Under the pieces are notes generated by a model. That model was not told where the DNA came from, made no database searches, and was given only the letters and a program-made list of their open reading frames with translations. 29,181 nucleotides of DNA from Methyloprofundus sp. (GTDB taxonomy: Bacteria; Pseudomonadota; Gammaproteobacteria; Methylococcales; Methylomonadaceae), in contig WTCN01000135.1 of NCBI GenBank assembly GCA_013138555.1, positions 1-29,181 on the forward strand. The letters run 5' to 3'. Positions 14,939 to 23,571 of this stretch are shown piece after piece. The position numbers and the translations under genes were made by a program. Position 1 is the first letter of the stretch. Each line of letters opens with the position of its first letter.

Positions 14939-14971
14939 TTGTAGAGTAACCACAAGGGATTGCCCCTACAA
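14939..14971. repeat. GTAG...CTAC repeat before the GGDEF-EAL gene
   Basis: TTGTAG (14939-14944) and CTACAA (14966-14971) bracket a segment containing CCACAAGGGATTGCCCC. This resembles a GTAGGGGCAATCCCTTGTGG element that I associate with dispersed repeats in other bacteria. It ends 12 nt before the ATG, and thus lies in the leader of the next gene. Confidence 0.45.
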
Positions 14972-14983
14972 GCAAGGAGTTAA

Positions 14984-17900
14984 ATGAAAAAATTATTTTA
15001 CCCAGCTATCGTTATTATGAATAAGCTGAGCTTCACCTGGAAAATCATGTTATTAGGTGGGATTTATTTGATTGCCTTAGCCGTTGTTATTTATAGTATA
15101 TACGTGCAACAGAACGAAGATATTTATAAAGCTCGACATGAATTAAACGGTGTGGTTTTAATTAAACCCGTTTTAAAAACTATTCAGAGTGCGCAACGAC
15201 ATAGAGGCTTATCTTCAGGTGTTCTTGGAGGTGATAAAGGGCTTAGCGATGAGTTAGGCGAAGAAGTCTTGGTACTGAAAAATGCTTTTCAAACGCTGGA
15301 AACATACTTGCCTGCTAATGTTATCTCTAGCCAATCCTGGCGAGATATTATTTTAGAATACCAGCAGATTCAATCAACAGGTTTAAACTGGACTAAAGAC
15401 GCTAATTTCTTTGCTCATATTCATCTTATTGCAGAGTTACAGAAATTGATGATTACTCTTGCAGATAAACATGCATTAACCTTTGACCCTGAGATTGCAT
15501 CTTACTACCTTATATTAACCACCATTAAAGATATGCCTCTGGCTCTTGAACAGTTAGGGCAGATGCGTGCCTATGGGATGGGGATTCTAGCGAATAAGGA
15601 GGTTTCTGAGCAAGAGCAGATCAAGATGCACATATTGCTGACGACACTTGCGAGTGCATTTGACTCTTTAGCGGTCAATCTTGATAAAATCAGTCAATTT
15701 AATGAGCAAATAAGAGTAAAGCTTTTGTTGGCTGCCGAGGACATTTCGGTCTCATCTAAGAAAGTGACTCAACTCGTACAGGCAGATATTTTAACGAAGC
15801 AATTTGTTACCGATCCAGAAGCATTTTTTGATATTTCTACTGCCGCAATTAATTCAGGCTATACGCAGATATATCAGACCTTATTGCCGACATTAGAAAG
15901 ACTTTTGCATGCGCGAATTGAACAGGCAGAAGAAGAATTACTGATCAGTATAGGCAGTGCTTTTTTATTAGCACTGGTCGCTCAGTATCTGTTTTTTGGT
16001 ATTTACTATGCAAGCATTGGTAATATTAAATTACTTGCTCGTTCGGCTTATAAATATACACAGGGTGATCTGCAACAGCGTGTTCACCTTAATACTAAGG
16101 ATGATATTAAACAAATCGGGGATAGTTTTAATGATATGGCGGATAGTTTCAATCAGTTATTAGCAACACACCTAGAGGATAAAGAACGCTTACAGACCAT
16201 ACTCAATACTGCATTAGATGCTATTATTCAAGTGAATGCCCAAGGGATTATTATCAGCTGGAGTCAACAGGCAGAGACTATGTTTGGCTGGTCAAAAACT
16301 GAAGCAGAAGGGCAGGCGATGCAGTTATTAATTATTCCAGAAAGGTATCGAAAATTACAGTTAAAAGGGATGGGAAAATTTATAGGAACGGGAAAAGAAA
16401 GGCTGGTTAATACGCGGTTTGAAATACAAGCGCTGAATCGAGCGGGCGTTGAATTTCCTGTGGAATTATCTATCTCTCCGGTAAAAACAGCAAAAGGACT
16501 TGAGTTTAGTGCCTTTATCCGCGACCTGAGTGAACGTAAGGAAGTCGAAAGCTCATTGCGTAAACTCTCTCTTGCCGTTGAGCAAAGCCCAAGTTCAATC
16601 ATTATTACAGACAGTGATGCAAACATTGAATATGCAAACCAGGCTTTTTTGAAGGCAACAGGCTATAAAATTGACGAAGTTATTGGTGAAAACTTTAAGG
16701 TATTTAATATAAAAGCAGTGCAAAAAGAAGCCAACGATGAAATGTGGGAGTATTTAAGTAATGGAAATATATGGCAAGGCGAATTAAGCAACCAGAGGAA
16801 AGATGGCAGCGAATATATAGAATCTGTCCTTATCTCACCGGTACGGCAAGAGAGTGGTGAGATAACGCACTATCTTGCAATCAAAGAGGATATTACCGAG
16901 AAAAAACAAGCTGAAATTGAATCAGGTATTGCCGCTATTGCTTTTGAGGCTCAGGAAGGGATTATGGTCACGGATGCGGAGAAGAGAATTCTTCGCGTCA
17001 ATAAAGCGTTTACTAAAATTACCGGATATTCAAGTGATGAGGTAATAGGAGAAAAGCCTAATATACTTAGCTCGGGCAGGCAGGGGAAGAAATTTTACTC
17101 GGATATGTGGGCAACCATTGCCCGTACCGGCTCATGGCAGGGAGAGCTATTGAACCAGCATAAACGGGGGTGCATTTACCCTGAGTGGCTTACTATTACA
17201 GCCCGTAAGGATAAAAATAAAAAGACGACTCATTATGTTGGTATTTTTACCGATATTACTAAATTTAAAGCGGCAGAAGAAAAAATTAAACATCTTGCTT
17301 TTTACGATCCTCTGACTCAACTGGCGAACCGTAGAAAACTTATAGATCGCCTGGAGCATGGTGTTGCGATGTGCTTACGCGAAGGCTCAAATTTAGCGAT
17401 ACTGATGCTTGATTTAGACCGCTTCAAAATTGTTAACGATAATTTTGGCCATCAGGCAGGTGATGAATTATTACAACAAGTGGGTTCGCGTATTAATAAG
17501 CGTTTACGCAAGACTGATTTACTGGCGCGTTTAGGAGGGGATGAATTTGTGGTGTTATTAGAGGACATAAGTCATGCTGATGATGCCGCACGTGTTGCTG
17601 AAGAAATTATTAGCGAACTCGCCAGGCCTTTTCAGCTGAATAAAGCAAAAGAGGTACGGATAGGAACAAGTATTGGTATTAGTTTATATCCAGAGCATGC
17701 AGATTCAATCGCATCATTAATGGATTATGCTGATATGGCCTTATACCAGGCTAAAGATAGAGGGCGTGGCTGTTATGCTTATTTTTCAGAAGAGCTTACG
17801 CGCACGGTACGTGAGAACTTAGAATTAGAGGCTAATTTGCGTAGGGCAATTAAACAGCAGGAGTTACGTGTTTATTATCAGCCACAAGTTGATATTGTGA

Positions 17901-18589
17901 CGGGACAAATTATTGGGGCAGAAGCATTAGTGCGCTGGCATCCTGAGGGTAAAGACCTGATTCCGCCTAATAAGTTTATTCCTATTGCCGAAGAGACGGG
18001 GTTGATTATAGAGATTGGTGAGTGGGTATTACAAGAGACTTGCCGGCAAGGGGATGAGTGGCTAAAAAAAGGACTGCCGCCTATTATTCTAGCGGTTAAT
18101 GTTGCCGCACAACAATTTAAACGATCCAATAATATGTATGCTGTCGTTAAAAAGGTTTTGGCGATAACAGGGTTTCCTGCTAATCAATTAGAGCTGGAAA
18201 TGACAGAAAGCAGCTTAATGGAGCAGCCTGATTCAGTGGTTGAAATTCTTAATGAACTACGTTCATTAGGGCTCCTGCTTGCTATTGATGACTTTGGGAC
18301 AGGGTACTCCTCATTAGCCTATTTAAAGAACTTTCCTTTAGATACATTGAAAATTGATAAAAGCTTTATTGATGATATTCCTCATGACCCGGGGGATGTG
18401 GAAATTGCAAAAACAATTAATGCGATGGGGCATACCCTGGGATTTAAAGTCCTGGCTGAGGGGGTGGAAAATCAGGAGCAATTAGATTTTTTGAGAAATA
18501 TTGGTTGCCATTCATATCAAGGGTACATTAAAAGTAAAGCGTTGCCGGCGGATGAGTTTGAAGACTTATTGAGGGCTAAGCATGATTAA
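14984..18589 (+). CDS. Membrane GGDEF-EAL protein with HAMP and three PAS domains
   Basis: A 1201-residue c-di-GMP enzyme. Membrane helices at about 19-41 and 321-346 bracket a mainly helical periplasmic sensor of about 280 residues with a QRHRGLS motif near its start, recalling nitrate-sensor-like domains. A HAMP linker (about 347-398), three PAS domains (about 400-520, 524-645, 645-765), GGDEF (about 769-940) and EAL (about 947-1195) follow. The cyclase site is an intact GGDEF, and RKTD five residues before it is an intact inhibitory I-site. The phosphodiesterase has EALVRW, ELEMTES, DDFGTGYSS, KIDKSF and AEGVE, so both activities are possible. AAGGAG precedes the ATG. It follows rodA by 94 nt in the same direction, but I see no proof of co-transcription. 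The signal is unknown. Confidence 0.93.
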   Translation: MKKLFYPAIVIMNKLSFTWKIMLLGGIYLIALAVVIYSIYVQQNEDIYKARHELNGVVLIKPVLKTIQSAQRHRGLSSGVLGGDKGLSDELGEEVLVLKNAFQTLETYLPANVISSQSWRDIILEYQQIQSTGLNWTKDANFFAHIHLIAELQKLMITLADKHALTFDPEIASYYLILTTIKDMPLALEQLGQMRAYGMGILANKEVSEQEQIKMHILLTTLASAFDSLAVNLDKISQFNEQIRVKLLLAAEDISVSSKKVTQLVQADILTKQFVTDPEAFFDISTAAINSGYTQIYQTLLPTLERLLHARIEQAEEELLISIGSAFLLALVAQYLFFGIYYASIGNIKLLARSAYKYTQGDLQQRVHLNTKDDIKQIGDSFNDMADSFNQLLATHLEDKERLQTILNTALDAIIQVNAQGIIISWSQQAETMFGWSKTEAEGQAMQLLIIPERYRKLQLKGMGKFIGTGKERLVNTRFEIQALNRAGVEFPVELSISPVKTAKGLEFSAFIRDLSERKEVESSLRKLSLAVEQSPSSIIITDSDANIEYANQAFLKATGYKIDEVIGENFKVFNIKAVQKEANDEMWEYLSNGNIWQGELSNQRKDGSEYIESVLISPVRQESGEITHYLAIKEDITEKKQAEIESGIAAIAFEAQEGIMVTDAEKRILRVNKAFTKITGYSSDEVIGEKPNILSSGRQGKKFYSDMWATIARTGSWQGELLNQHKRGCIYPEWLTITARKDKNKKTTHYVGIFTDITKFKAAEEKIKHLAFYDPLTQLANRRKLIDRLEHGVAMCLREGSNLAILMLDLDRFKIVNDNFGHQAGDELLQQVGSRINKRLRKTDLLARLGGDEFVVLLEDISHADDAARVAEEIISELARPFQLNKAKEVRIGTSIGISLYPEHADSIASLMDYADMALYQAKDRGRGCYAYFSEELTRTVRENLELEANLRRAIKQQELRVYYQPQVDIVTGQIIGAEALVRWHPEGKDLIPPNKFIPIAEETGLIIEIGEWVLQETCRQGDEWLKKGLPPIILAVNVAAQQFKRSNNMYAVVKKVLAITGFPANQLELEMTESSLMEQPDSVVEILNELRSLGLLLAIDDFGTGYSSLAYLKNFPLDTLKIDKSFIDDIPHDPGDVEIAKTINAMGHTLGFKVLAEGVENQEQLDFLRNIGCHSYQGYIKSKALPADEFEDLLRAKHD

Positions 18590-18646
18590 TTTGATGACTC
18601 ACATGCTTATTTACGGCAGAGGAGAATTCAACTGTCACTGTATTAT

Positions 18647-19087
18647 TTATATTGGGTAATGGTTTTTGACTACATGTAAAGCCTCTTTAGCTAAAATTCC
18701 ACCTTGCAACTCTATATTAACAAACCCAGAGTTGATCACTGTTGCTGATGGTATGCTAATCTGGGGCTGGCCTACATCTATCAATTGTTGAATTGATGCA
18801 CCGTACACAACGCGAGAAACAGCACTCCATATTTCTGCGCCGCTACACATGGGGCAGGATTCGCTGGAGGAATAGAGCGTATAGCCTTGCAGTGAAAGCC
18901 CTGGAACCTTCTTTAATGCTTTTCTGATAACATTGACTTCTGCATGAGCCGTTGTGTCCTGATCCCGGTTAGCCGTGTTAAAGGCCTTAGCTAAGACAAT
19001 TCCATCTTTTACCAAGATAGCACCATAGGGCCAGTCGCCTTTTTTGGATTCTTCAATGGCTATGCGCATAAAGTATTCATCATTCAT
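18647..19087 (-). CDS. Zinc-dependent nucleoside/base deaminase (CDA fold)
   Basis: A 146-residue cytidine-deaminase-fold enzyme. The zinc ligands and the catalytic acid are His48 and Glu50 (AHAEVNVI) and Cys78-Pro-Met-Cys81. The layout is like guanine deaminase GuaD and TadA-type enzymes: the N-terminal GDWPYGAILVKDG matches them well. The usual EPCxMC reads ESCPMC here, with Ser in place of the common Pro before the first cysteine. It is about the length of GuaD-type proteins. Substrate cannot be fixed from the sequence: guanine, cytosine or a modified base are all possible. It is convergent with the GGDEF-EAL gene and has no obvious operon partner; the acyltransferase lies 169 nt upstream on the same strand. 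Confidence 0.85.
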   Translation of the reverse strand: MNDEYFMRIAIEESKKGDWPYGAILVKDGIVLAKAFNTANRDQDTTAHAEVNVIRKALKKVPGLSLQGYTLYSSSESCPMCSGAEIWSAVSRVVYGASIQQLIDVGQPQISIPSATVINSGFVNIELQGGILAKEALHVVKNHYPI

Positions 19088-19171
19088 TATTGAGTCCAGT
19101 ATCGTTGTTAGTGAAGTTCCATTCCAATAGAAAATTGCTTCCGTCGTTGCGTGTAACTTCTCATTATCGCA

Positions 19172-19186
19172 AAAACTCTGAGTTTT
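19172..19186. terminator. AAAACTC-T-GAGTTTT palindrome
   Basis: A perfect 7-bp inverted repeat with a single central base, in the 169-nt gap after the acyltransferase gene and before the deaminase gene. The one-nt centre makes an RNA hairpin poor, so it may be an operator for the deaminase or chance instead of a terminator. Confidence 0.2.
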
Positions 19187-19256
19187 CCTGTACGCATACT
19201 GAGAAAAAATTGATTTGCAGCGGTAAAGCGTTTCGTGCCTTGTTAGCTGGTTTTTT

Positions 19257-20405
19257 TCATTGCTTGTTAACGACAGGTATCAGCTGTTTTCTTAAGATTA
19301 GATATAATGGTCTCTCCACTAATATATGCAAGAAATGAGAGACAATAATACAGGTAACTGTGAGAACTAAAACAAACCCCGTTGAATTCACATATTCATA
19401 TAGCATTAGTTTTTTCCAGATCACAGTTGTAATCGGAATAATAAAAGCGGCATGGGCAAGATATAATGAATAGGAGCTATTACCCAGAGAAATCAATAAT
19501 TTCGAGTTTTTTAAAACGCCCCTGAATTCCATACTGACAATGCAGTATACTATTAACGCGGCTGGTAACCCAGAGAAAATCACTCTATACGGGTTTAATG
19601 AGCTTAAACCGTATAATTCTGGAACCTCATAGAATATAGTGCTAATAAGTACTATCAGCGCGATAGGTAATACTATTTTTAGGGATTTTACAGTGAAAAA
19701 TTTCTCATGGATCATCAAATAACCAAGCCAGCAACCAAAAATAAACTCTAATAATATAGGGTTAAAATAAAAAAGAAGCCACATATTTCGTTCTCCATTA
19801 TATATAAACACTAGGCTTAATAAGCTAAAAAGTAAAGTTAAAGTATATAACGCTTTTTTTAATGGAAAATGCAAGACTAGACAAAATGAGCAGTAGAAAA
19901 ATATTTCAAAGACTAAAGTCCAGCCCACCACTAGAATAGGGTAGAATCTCTCTGTATTATATTGAATCGGTATAAGAGTGACTGAGCTTAAAAGGTAACT
20001 GATTTTACCAATTCTTTCATTAAAAACATTGAATAGCTCATCTTCATTAATAAGTAATGCCTGAATTAAAAACAGACTTATATAGGTTGTCAGCATTATC
20101 CAGTACATAGGATAAATACGCACCAGTCTATTAGGTAGAAATTTCCTTATGGCATGTTTATGTTGAAATAAATCTCTACTAATAAAGACCATAATCAGAC
20201 CACTCACGACAAAGAATATATCCACTCCAGCCGAAGCAAAGCCCATAAAATTATAATACTGTTTCAGAGGTGTGCCAGAGAGAGATAAGAGTTTATATTC
20301 TCCATGCGAAGTGATAATAGAGTGAGATATTAAAACCATGATAGACGCTACTGCTCGTAACATCTGTATTGAATATAGCCTTGAGCCTGAGAATTTATTA
20401 TGCAT
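19257..20405 (-). CDS. Acyltransferase-3 family membrane protein (OafA/YrhL-like)
   Basis: A 382-residue integral membrane protein with about ten helices. Acyltransferase-3 signatures are QMLRAVASIMVLISHS in the first helix, with the catalytic-type histidine, then VDIFFVVSGLIM and SSYSLYLAHA towards the C-terminus. Such enzymes O-acetylate or otherwise acylate surface sugars: O-antigen, exopolysaccharide or peptidoglycan. There is no C-terminal SGNH domain. The gene is clearly more AT-rich than its neighbours and stands alone among unrelated genes, which suggests horizontal acquisition. The ATG at 20405 has GAGAGGA about 10 nt before it. Substrate unknown. Confidence 0.88.
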   Translation of the reverse strand: MHNKFSGSRLYSIQMLRAVASIMVLISHSIITSHGEYKLLSLSGTPLKQYYNFMGFASAGVDIFFVVSGLIMVFISRDLFQHKHAIRKFLPNRLVRIYPMYWIMLTTYISLFLIQALLINEDELFNVFNERIGKISYLLSSVTLIPIQYNTERFYPILVVGWTLVFEIFFYCSFCLVLHFPLKKALYTLTLLFSLLSLVFIYNGERNMWLLFYFNPILLEFIFGCWLGYLMIHEKFFTVKSLKIVLPIALIVLISTIFYEVPELYGLSSLNPYRVIFSGLPAALIVYCIVSMEFRGVLKNSKLLISLGNSSYSLYLAHAAFIIPITTVIWKKLMLYEYVNSTGFVLVLTVTCIIVSHFLHILVERPLYLILRKQLIPVVNKQ

Positions 20406-20803
20406 TGTTCATTAATCCTCTCTGTTATATATTACATTACTTATATAGAACGCTTGCAACTAGCGTAGCGTAAAAAGTACTGTATTTCAATCTGTGATTT
20501 TCTTTTTGGGTAACTTCTCATTATTATGGGTGCAATAATAATATTGTACCGCTCGTCATCCCCGCATGCTGTTAGCGGGGGGAGTTTATACACGATTCTA
20601 GCGTTTTTATATCCCCTATTGATATGGCATAGGGCGTGCTGAGGCTTTCCATTCCATAATTATTGCTGGAATTGGTAATAATCTACTAAACAGGGTATTA
20701 TCACAGCTAAAATATACTGGGCTACAAATTAATCAACTCCCTTGAGACTCAAGTCTTGTTTACCATTGAGCCAACTACTGAGAAAATTTTTATTGCATCA
20801 AAA
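20406..20803. other. Intergenic region upstream of the TonB receptor
   Basis: About 400 nt between divergent genes, AT-rich, without a credible gene. It contains the CCCCGC...GCGGGG repeat at 20560-20580. A TTGTACC-like stretch and several AT runs could be promoters, but none stands out. I see no riboswitch I can name. Confidence 0.4.
20560..20580. repeat. CCCCGC-GCGGGG hairpin repeat
   Basis: CCCCGC (20560-20565), loop ATGCTGTTA, GCGGGG (20575-20580), preceded by CGTCAT. It resembles the CGTCATTCCCGCATGC...GCGGGAATC dispersed repeat of proteobacteria. It could also end transcripts from the acyltransferase leader side, though no T-run follows. Confidence 0.55.
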
Positions 20804-22942
20804 ATGATCTGTCATTATAAAAGGGAGCGATGCAGGGATGTGCTCGGAAACGTTATTCAGCTATTGGAACTAGGGACGGGTTTAAAGAAAAATAAAATAC
20901 CAATAAAAAAAGCTGTGTTTTCAAAGCTTTTCTGGCTTTTGTCATTCAGAATCATAAAATGGACCCCCGGTATCGCGCTATCTGCCGCTTTGCTTTTGTC
21001 ATTTGGCAATGCCTATGCTAATGATATTCCCAGCACAGACGATGAAAATCTTGTAGAAATGTCGCTCAAGGAGCTGATGGAACTGGAAGTATTTAGTGCT
21101 GCCACCTTACTGCCAACCGAGCAAGCCAAAGTCCCAGGTACTGTTTACAGTTTTTATAACAAGGATTTTACAAAAATGGGCATCCGTCGCCTGGATGATT
21201 TGCTCGCCTATGTACCAGGCTTTCAGCTTAATCAATATCGTAAACGACATCGCTCTGTCTGGTCGCGTGGATTACTGGATGTATACAACGATAAAATGGT
21301 ATTGCTGGTTGACGGTGTGCGTCGGCAACATGCTTATTATGGACATTTTTCTCTGGGAGATAATTTTCCACTGGAAAAAATAGAAAAGGTAGAGATCATA
21401 TTGGGCCCTGCCTCTAGCTTGTACGGTAGCAACGCCTTTGGTGGCATTATTTCTGTAACTACAAAAGACTTTTCTGCCGGTCATGAAATTACTGTTAGCG
21501 GTGAAGGAGGGAGTAATTCGCGCGGTAAAGGCACGTTAATGTATAACAGCGAAACCCTGCAGTTTTTCGGCAGTTATTTAGCACAGGATGCGCCTTTTCG
21601 TGACGATCGTAAAAGCTTTATTGGTAGCGAAACGGTACAGCCACTTGATGAAGAGTCTGCCAATTTATTTTTTAAGGCTAAGCCTATAGAAGGGCTGACC
21701 ATTTCAGCAGATTACTATCGTAACGACACGCCGTTTTTATTTATTCCGCCAACTCAGGATGCATTTATAGAAGAAGAGAGCCTTACCTTATCTGCTGCAT
21801 ATGAGGTAGGCAATCTTGAACAAGGTAAAATTCAGGCAAATGTCTATTTTACCTGGGATAATGCGCTTGAGTTTGAAACCGTTAATCCCGGTGAACAGCT
21901 GGGTTACAGGGAGCATCAGGACTCGATTATTGCTGGCAGTACCATTACCGGCTTTAAACGTTTATTTGATGATCATATATTCGCATTAGGCTTTAACTGG
22001 ATGCATACGGAAGCGACCAATATGGATTTTGAACGTCGTTACCATTTTAGTGCTGGAGAATTGGACCCGCCAATCACCGGGTCATTACTCTCTGACCCCA
22101 ATGTTAGCAATGACGATTTTGCTGTTTATATACAGGATGTATGGCGTATTATTCCCGAACTGGAATTGACATTAAGTGGTCGTTATGATCATTTTGAGGC
22201 ATTTGGTGGGTTTTTCAATTACCGTACTGCGATAGTCTTTACCCCGGATGATCACCAGGCGTTGAAATTAATGTATGGTACTGGTATTCGAGCCCCCACT
22301 TTTCGAGAATATTTAAAGGTTTTAGAGGGTACTGATTTTGTGGCACCTGATCTTTCTCCTGAGAGGATACATTCAGTAGAACTTGCTTATACTTATCAAT
22401 GGCAAAATGCCAATATCAGCCTGACCTTGTTCCGCAATGAGGTAAAAGACTATATTCATATCACACCTACCCCCGATGGTGCAGATGAGTTCTTTAGCAA
22501 TAGCGAAAACCCCTGGATACTTCGAGGTGTTGAAGGCTTATTACGCTTCAGGTTATTTGATGATTTTGATTTCCGTCTAAGCGGTTCTTATCTGGACCCG
22601 CAGGAACGAAATGAGGGAGAACTCCCTTATCTAGCCAACTGGACCACGAGCTTTATTTTAAATTACAATTTTTATGCAACGCATCACTTTGGATTTTCAC
22701 TGATTTATAACGGCTATCGCACAGATACCAATGCTTTTCCCGATGATGACCCAGAAGCCTTTTTAATGACTAATCTCTTTGCTTCCGGAGATTTCACTAA
22801 AAATATATCCTATTCTTTTGGCGTTGATAATTTATTTGATGTCCGGGTTTTTGATCCTGCTGCAGATTTTGGTATTCAGCATAATACCGAGAGAAGCGAA
22901 CGAGAAATCTGGGGCAGGTTGACATTGAGGTTTGACCTTTGA
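20804..22942 (+). CDS. TonB-dependent receptor (YfiR-linked type)
   Basis: An outer-membrane receptor. From the ATG at 20804 it has 712 residues; an upstream TTG at 20756 and a downstream GTG at 20915 are other possible starts. The GTG would place the signal peptide (ALSAALLLSFGNAYA, cleavage before NDIPS) at a normal 35 residues. After it come a MSLKELMELEVFSA motif common before plug domains, the plug (VPGTVYSF to GGIISVTT), and a beta-barrel ending IWGRLTLRFDL. It transports or senses an unknown ligand using TonB energy. The YfiR-family gene begins at or just after its stop, then a YfiN-like gene; this trio recurs in gammaproteobacteria and suggests that ligand binding is signalled inward. 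No Fur box or heme motif is evident. Confidence 0.9.
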   Translation: MICHYKRERCRDVLGNVIQLLELGTGLKKNKIPIKKAVFSKLFWLLSFRIIKWTPGIALSAALLLSFGNAYANDIPSTDDENLVEMSLKELMELEVFSAATLLPTEQAKVPGTVYSFYNKDFTKMGIRRLDDLLAYVPGFQLNQYRKRHRSVWSRGLLDVYNDKMVLLVDGVRRQHAYYGHFSLGDNFPLEKIEKVEIILGPASSLYGSNAFGGIISVTTKDFSAGHEITVSGEGGSNSRGKGTLMYNSETLQFFGSYLAQDAPFRDDRKSFIGSETVQPLDEESANLFFKAKPIEGLTISADYYRNDTPFLFIPPTQDAFIEEESLTLSAAYEVGNLEQGKIQANVYFTWDNALEFETVNPGEQLGYREHQDSIIAGSTITGFKRLFDDHIFALGFNWMHTEATNMDFERRYHFSAGELDPPITGSLLSDPNVSNDDFAVYIQDVWRIIPELELTLSGRYDHFEAFGGFFNYRTAIVFTPDDHQALKLMYGTGIRAPTFREYLKVLEGTDFVAPDLSPERIHSVELAYTYQWQNANISLTLFRNEVKDYIHITPTPDGADEFFSNSENPWILRGVEGLLRFRLFDDFDFRLSGSYLDPQERNEGELPYLANWTTSFILNYNFYATHHFGFSLIYNGYRTDTNAFPDDDPEAFLMTNLFASGDFTKNISYSFGVDNLFDVRVFDPAADFGIQHNTERSEREIWGRLTLRFDL

Positions 22943-22992
22943 AGCGGGGCTATTTACAACGATTATTTTCCAGATTGTCACACTATGTGACG

Positions 22993-23571
22993 ATGACAAA
23001 TGATATTGTTGGCACTCTAAAAATTTTGCTGCTGATAACGCTGCTTGGCGGGATTGTTTCCCCTGATGCCGCCCAGGCAGAATCAAATATCGACCGCGTT
23101 GATAAAATTAAAGCTGCTTTTATTTTAAATATTGTACGTTTTATTTCATGGCCTGATGGCGTTTACGAACAACAAGATACTCAACTATTACTTTGTTTAT
23201 ATCGTAGTAATTCCATTAATAATGCAGTCAATACCATTGACGGAAAAAAAGTCGGTGGCAAGTTTATTGATGTTGTTCTGGTTGAATCTCTGTCTGAAAG
23301 TCAAAACTGCAATATTCTTTTAATTGCAAATGATGAAATGGATGGCTTTATTGATGAAGTCCAGCCAGGGCTAAATCGTCCGATGTTAACCATTGCTGAT
23401 TTTACTGAGCGAGAATCAGCGCATGCCTTTCATCAAGATGTCTTGATTGCTTTAGTGCGTAATGGTTCACGAATCAGTTTTCAGGTCAATTTTCAAAAAT
23501 CCCGGCAACTTGGACTGTGGATGAGCTCTAAATTATTGAAATTGGCTACTATTGTTGGGGGAGGAAGCTAA
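22993..23571 (+). CDS. YfiR-family periplasmic regulator (DUF4154)
   Basis: A 192-residue YfiR-family protein. In Pseudomonas aeruginosa YfiR is the periplasmic inhibitor of the cyclase YfiN. I chose the ATG at 22993, which gives a normal signal peptide (LKILLLITLLGGIV, cleavage after AQA); a TTG at 22939 overlapping the receptor's stop would add 18 residues and is possible. Family features are KIKAAFILNIVRFISWPDG, the central QLLLCLY strand, the SQNCNILLIA segment with a cysteine, and LRNGSRISFQVN-like sequence near the end (ALVRNGSRISFQVN). The gene lies between the receptor and the YfiN-like gene, and its TAA overlaps the next ATG by one base. Likely role: relay between receptor and cyclase, by analogy. 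Confidence 0.9.
   Translation: MTNDIVGTLKILLLITLLGGIVSPDAAQAESNIDRVDKIKAAFILNIVRFISWPDGVYEQQDTQLLLCLYRSNSINNAVNTIDGKKVGGKFIDVVLVESLSESQNCNILLIANDEMDGFIDEVQPGLNRPMLTIADFTERESAHAFHQDVLIALVRNGSRISFQVNFQKSRQLGLWMSSKLLKLATIVGGGS

Noticed and set aside
19090..19338. Plus-strand frame of 82 codons between deaminase and acyltransferase
   Set aside because: It overlaps the acyltransferase 3' end, has no ribosome site and resembles no protein family.
19155..20525. A 15-nt direct repeat (GTAACTTCTCATTAT) on both sides of the acyltransferase gene
   Set aside because: One such match is expected by chance in a window of this length, and there are no integrase or attachment-site features.
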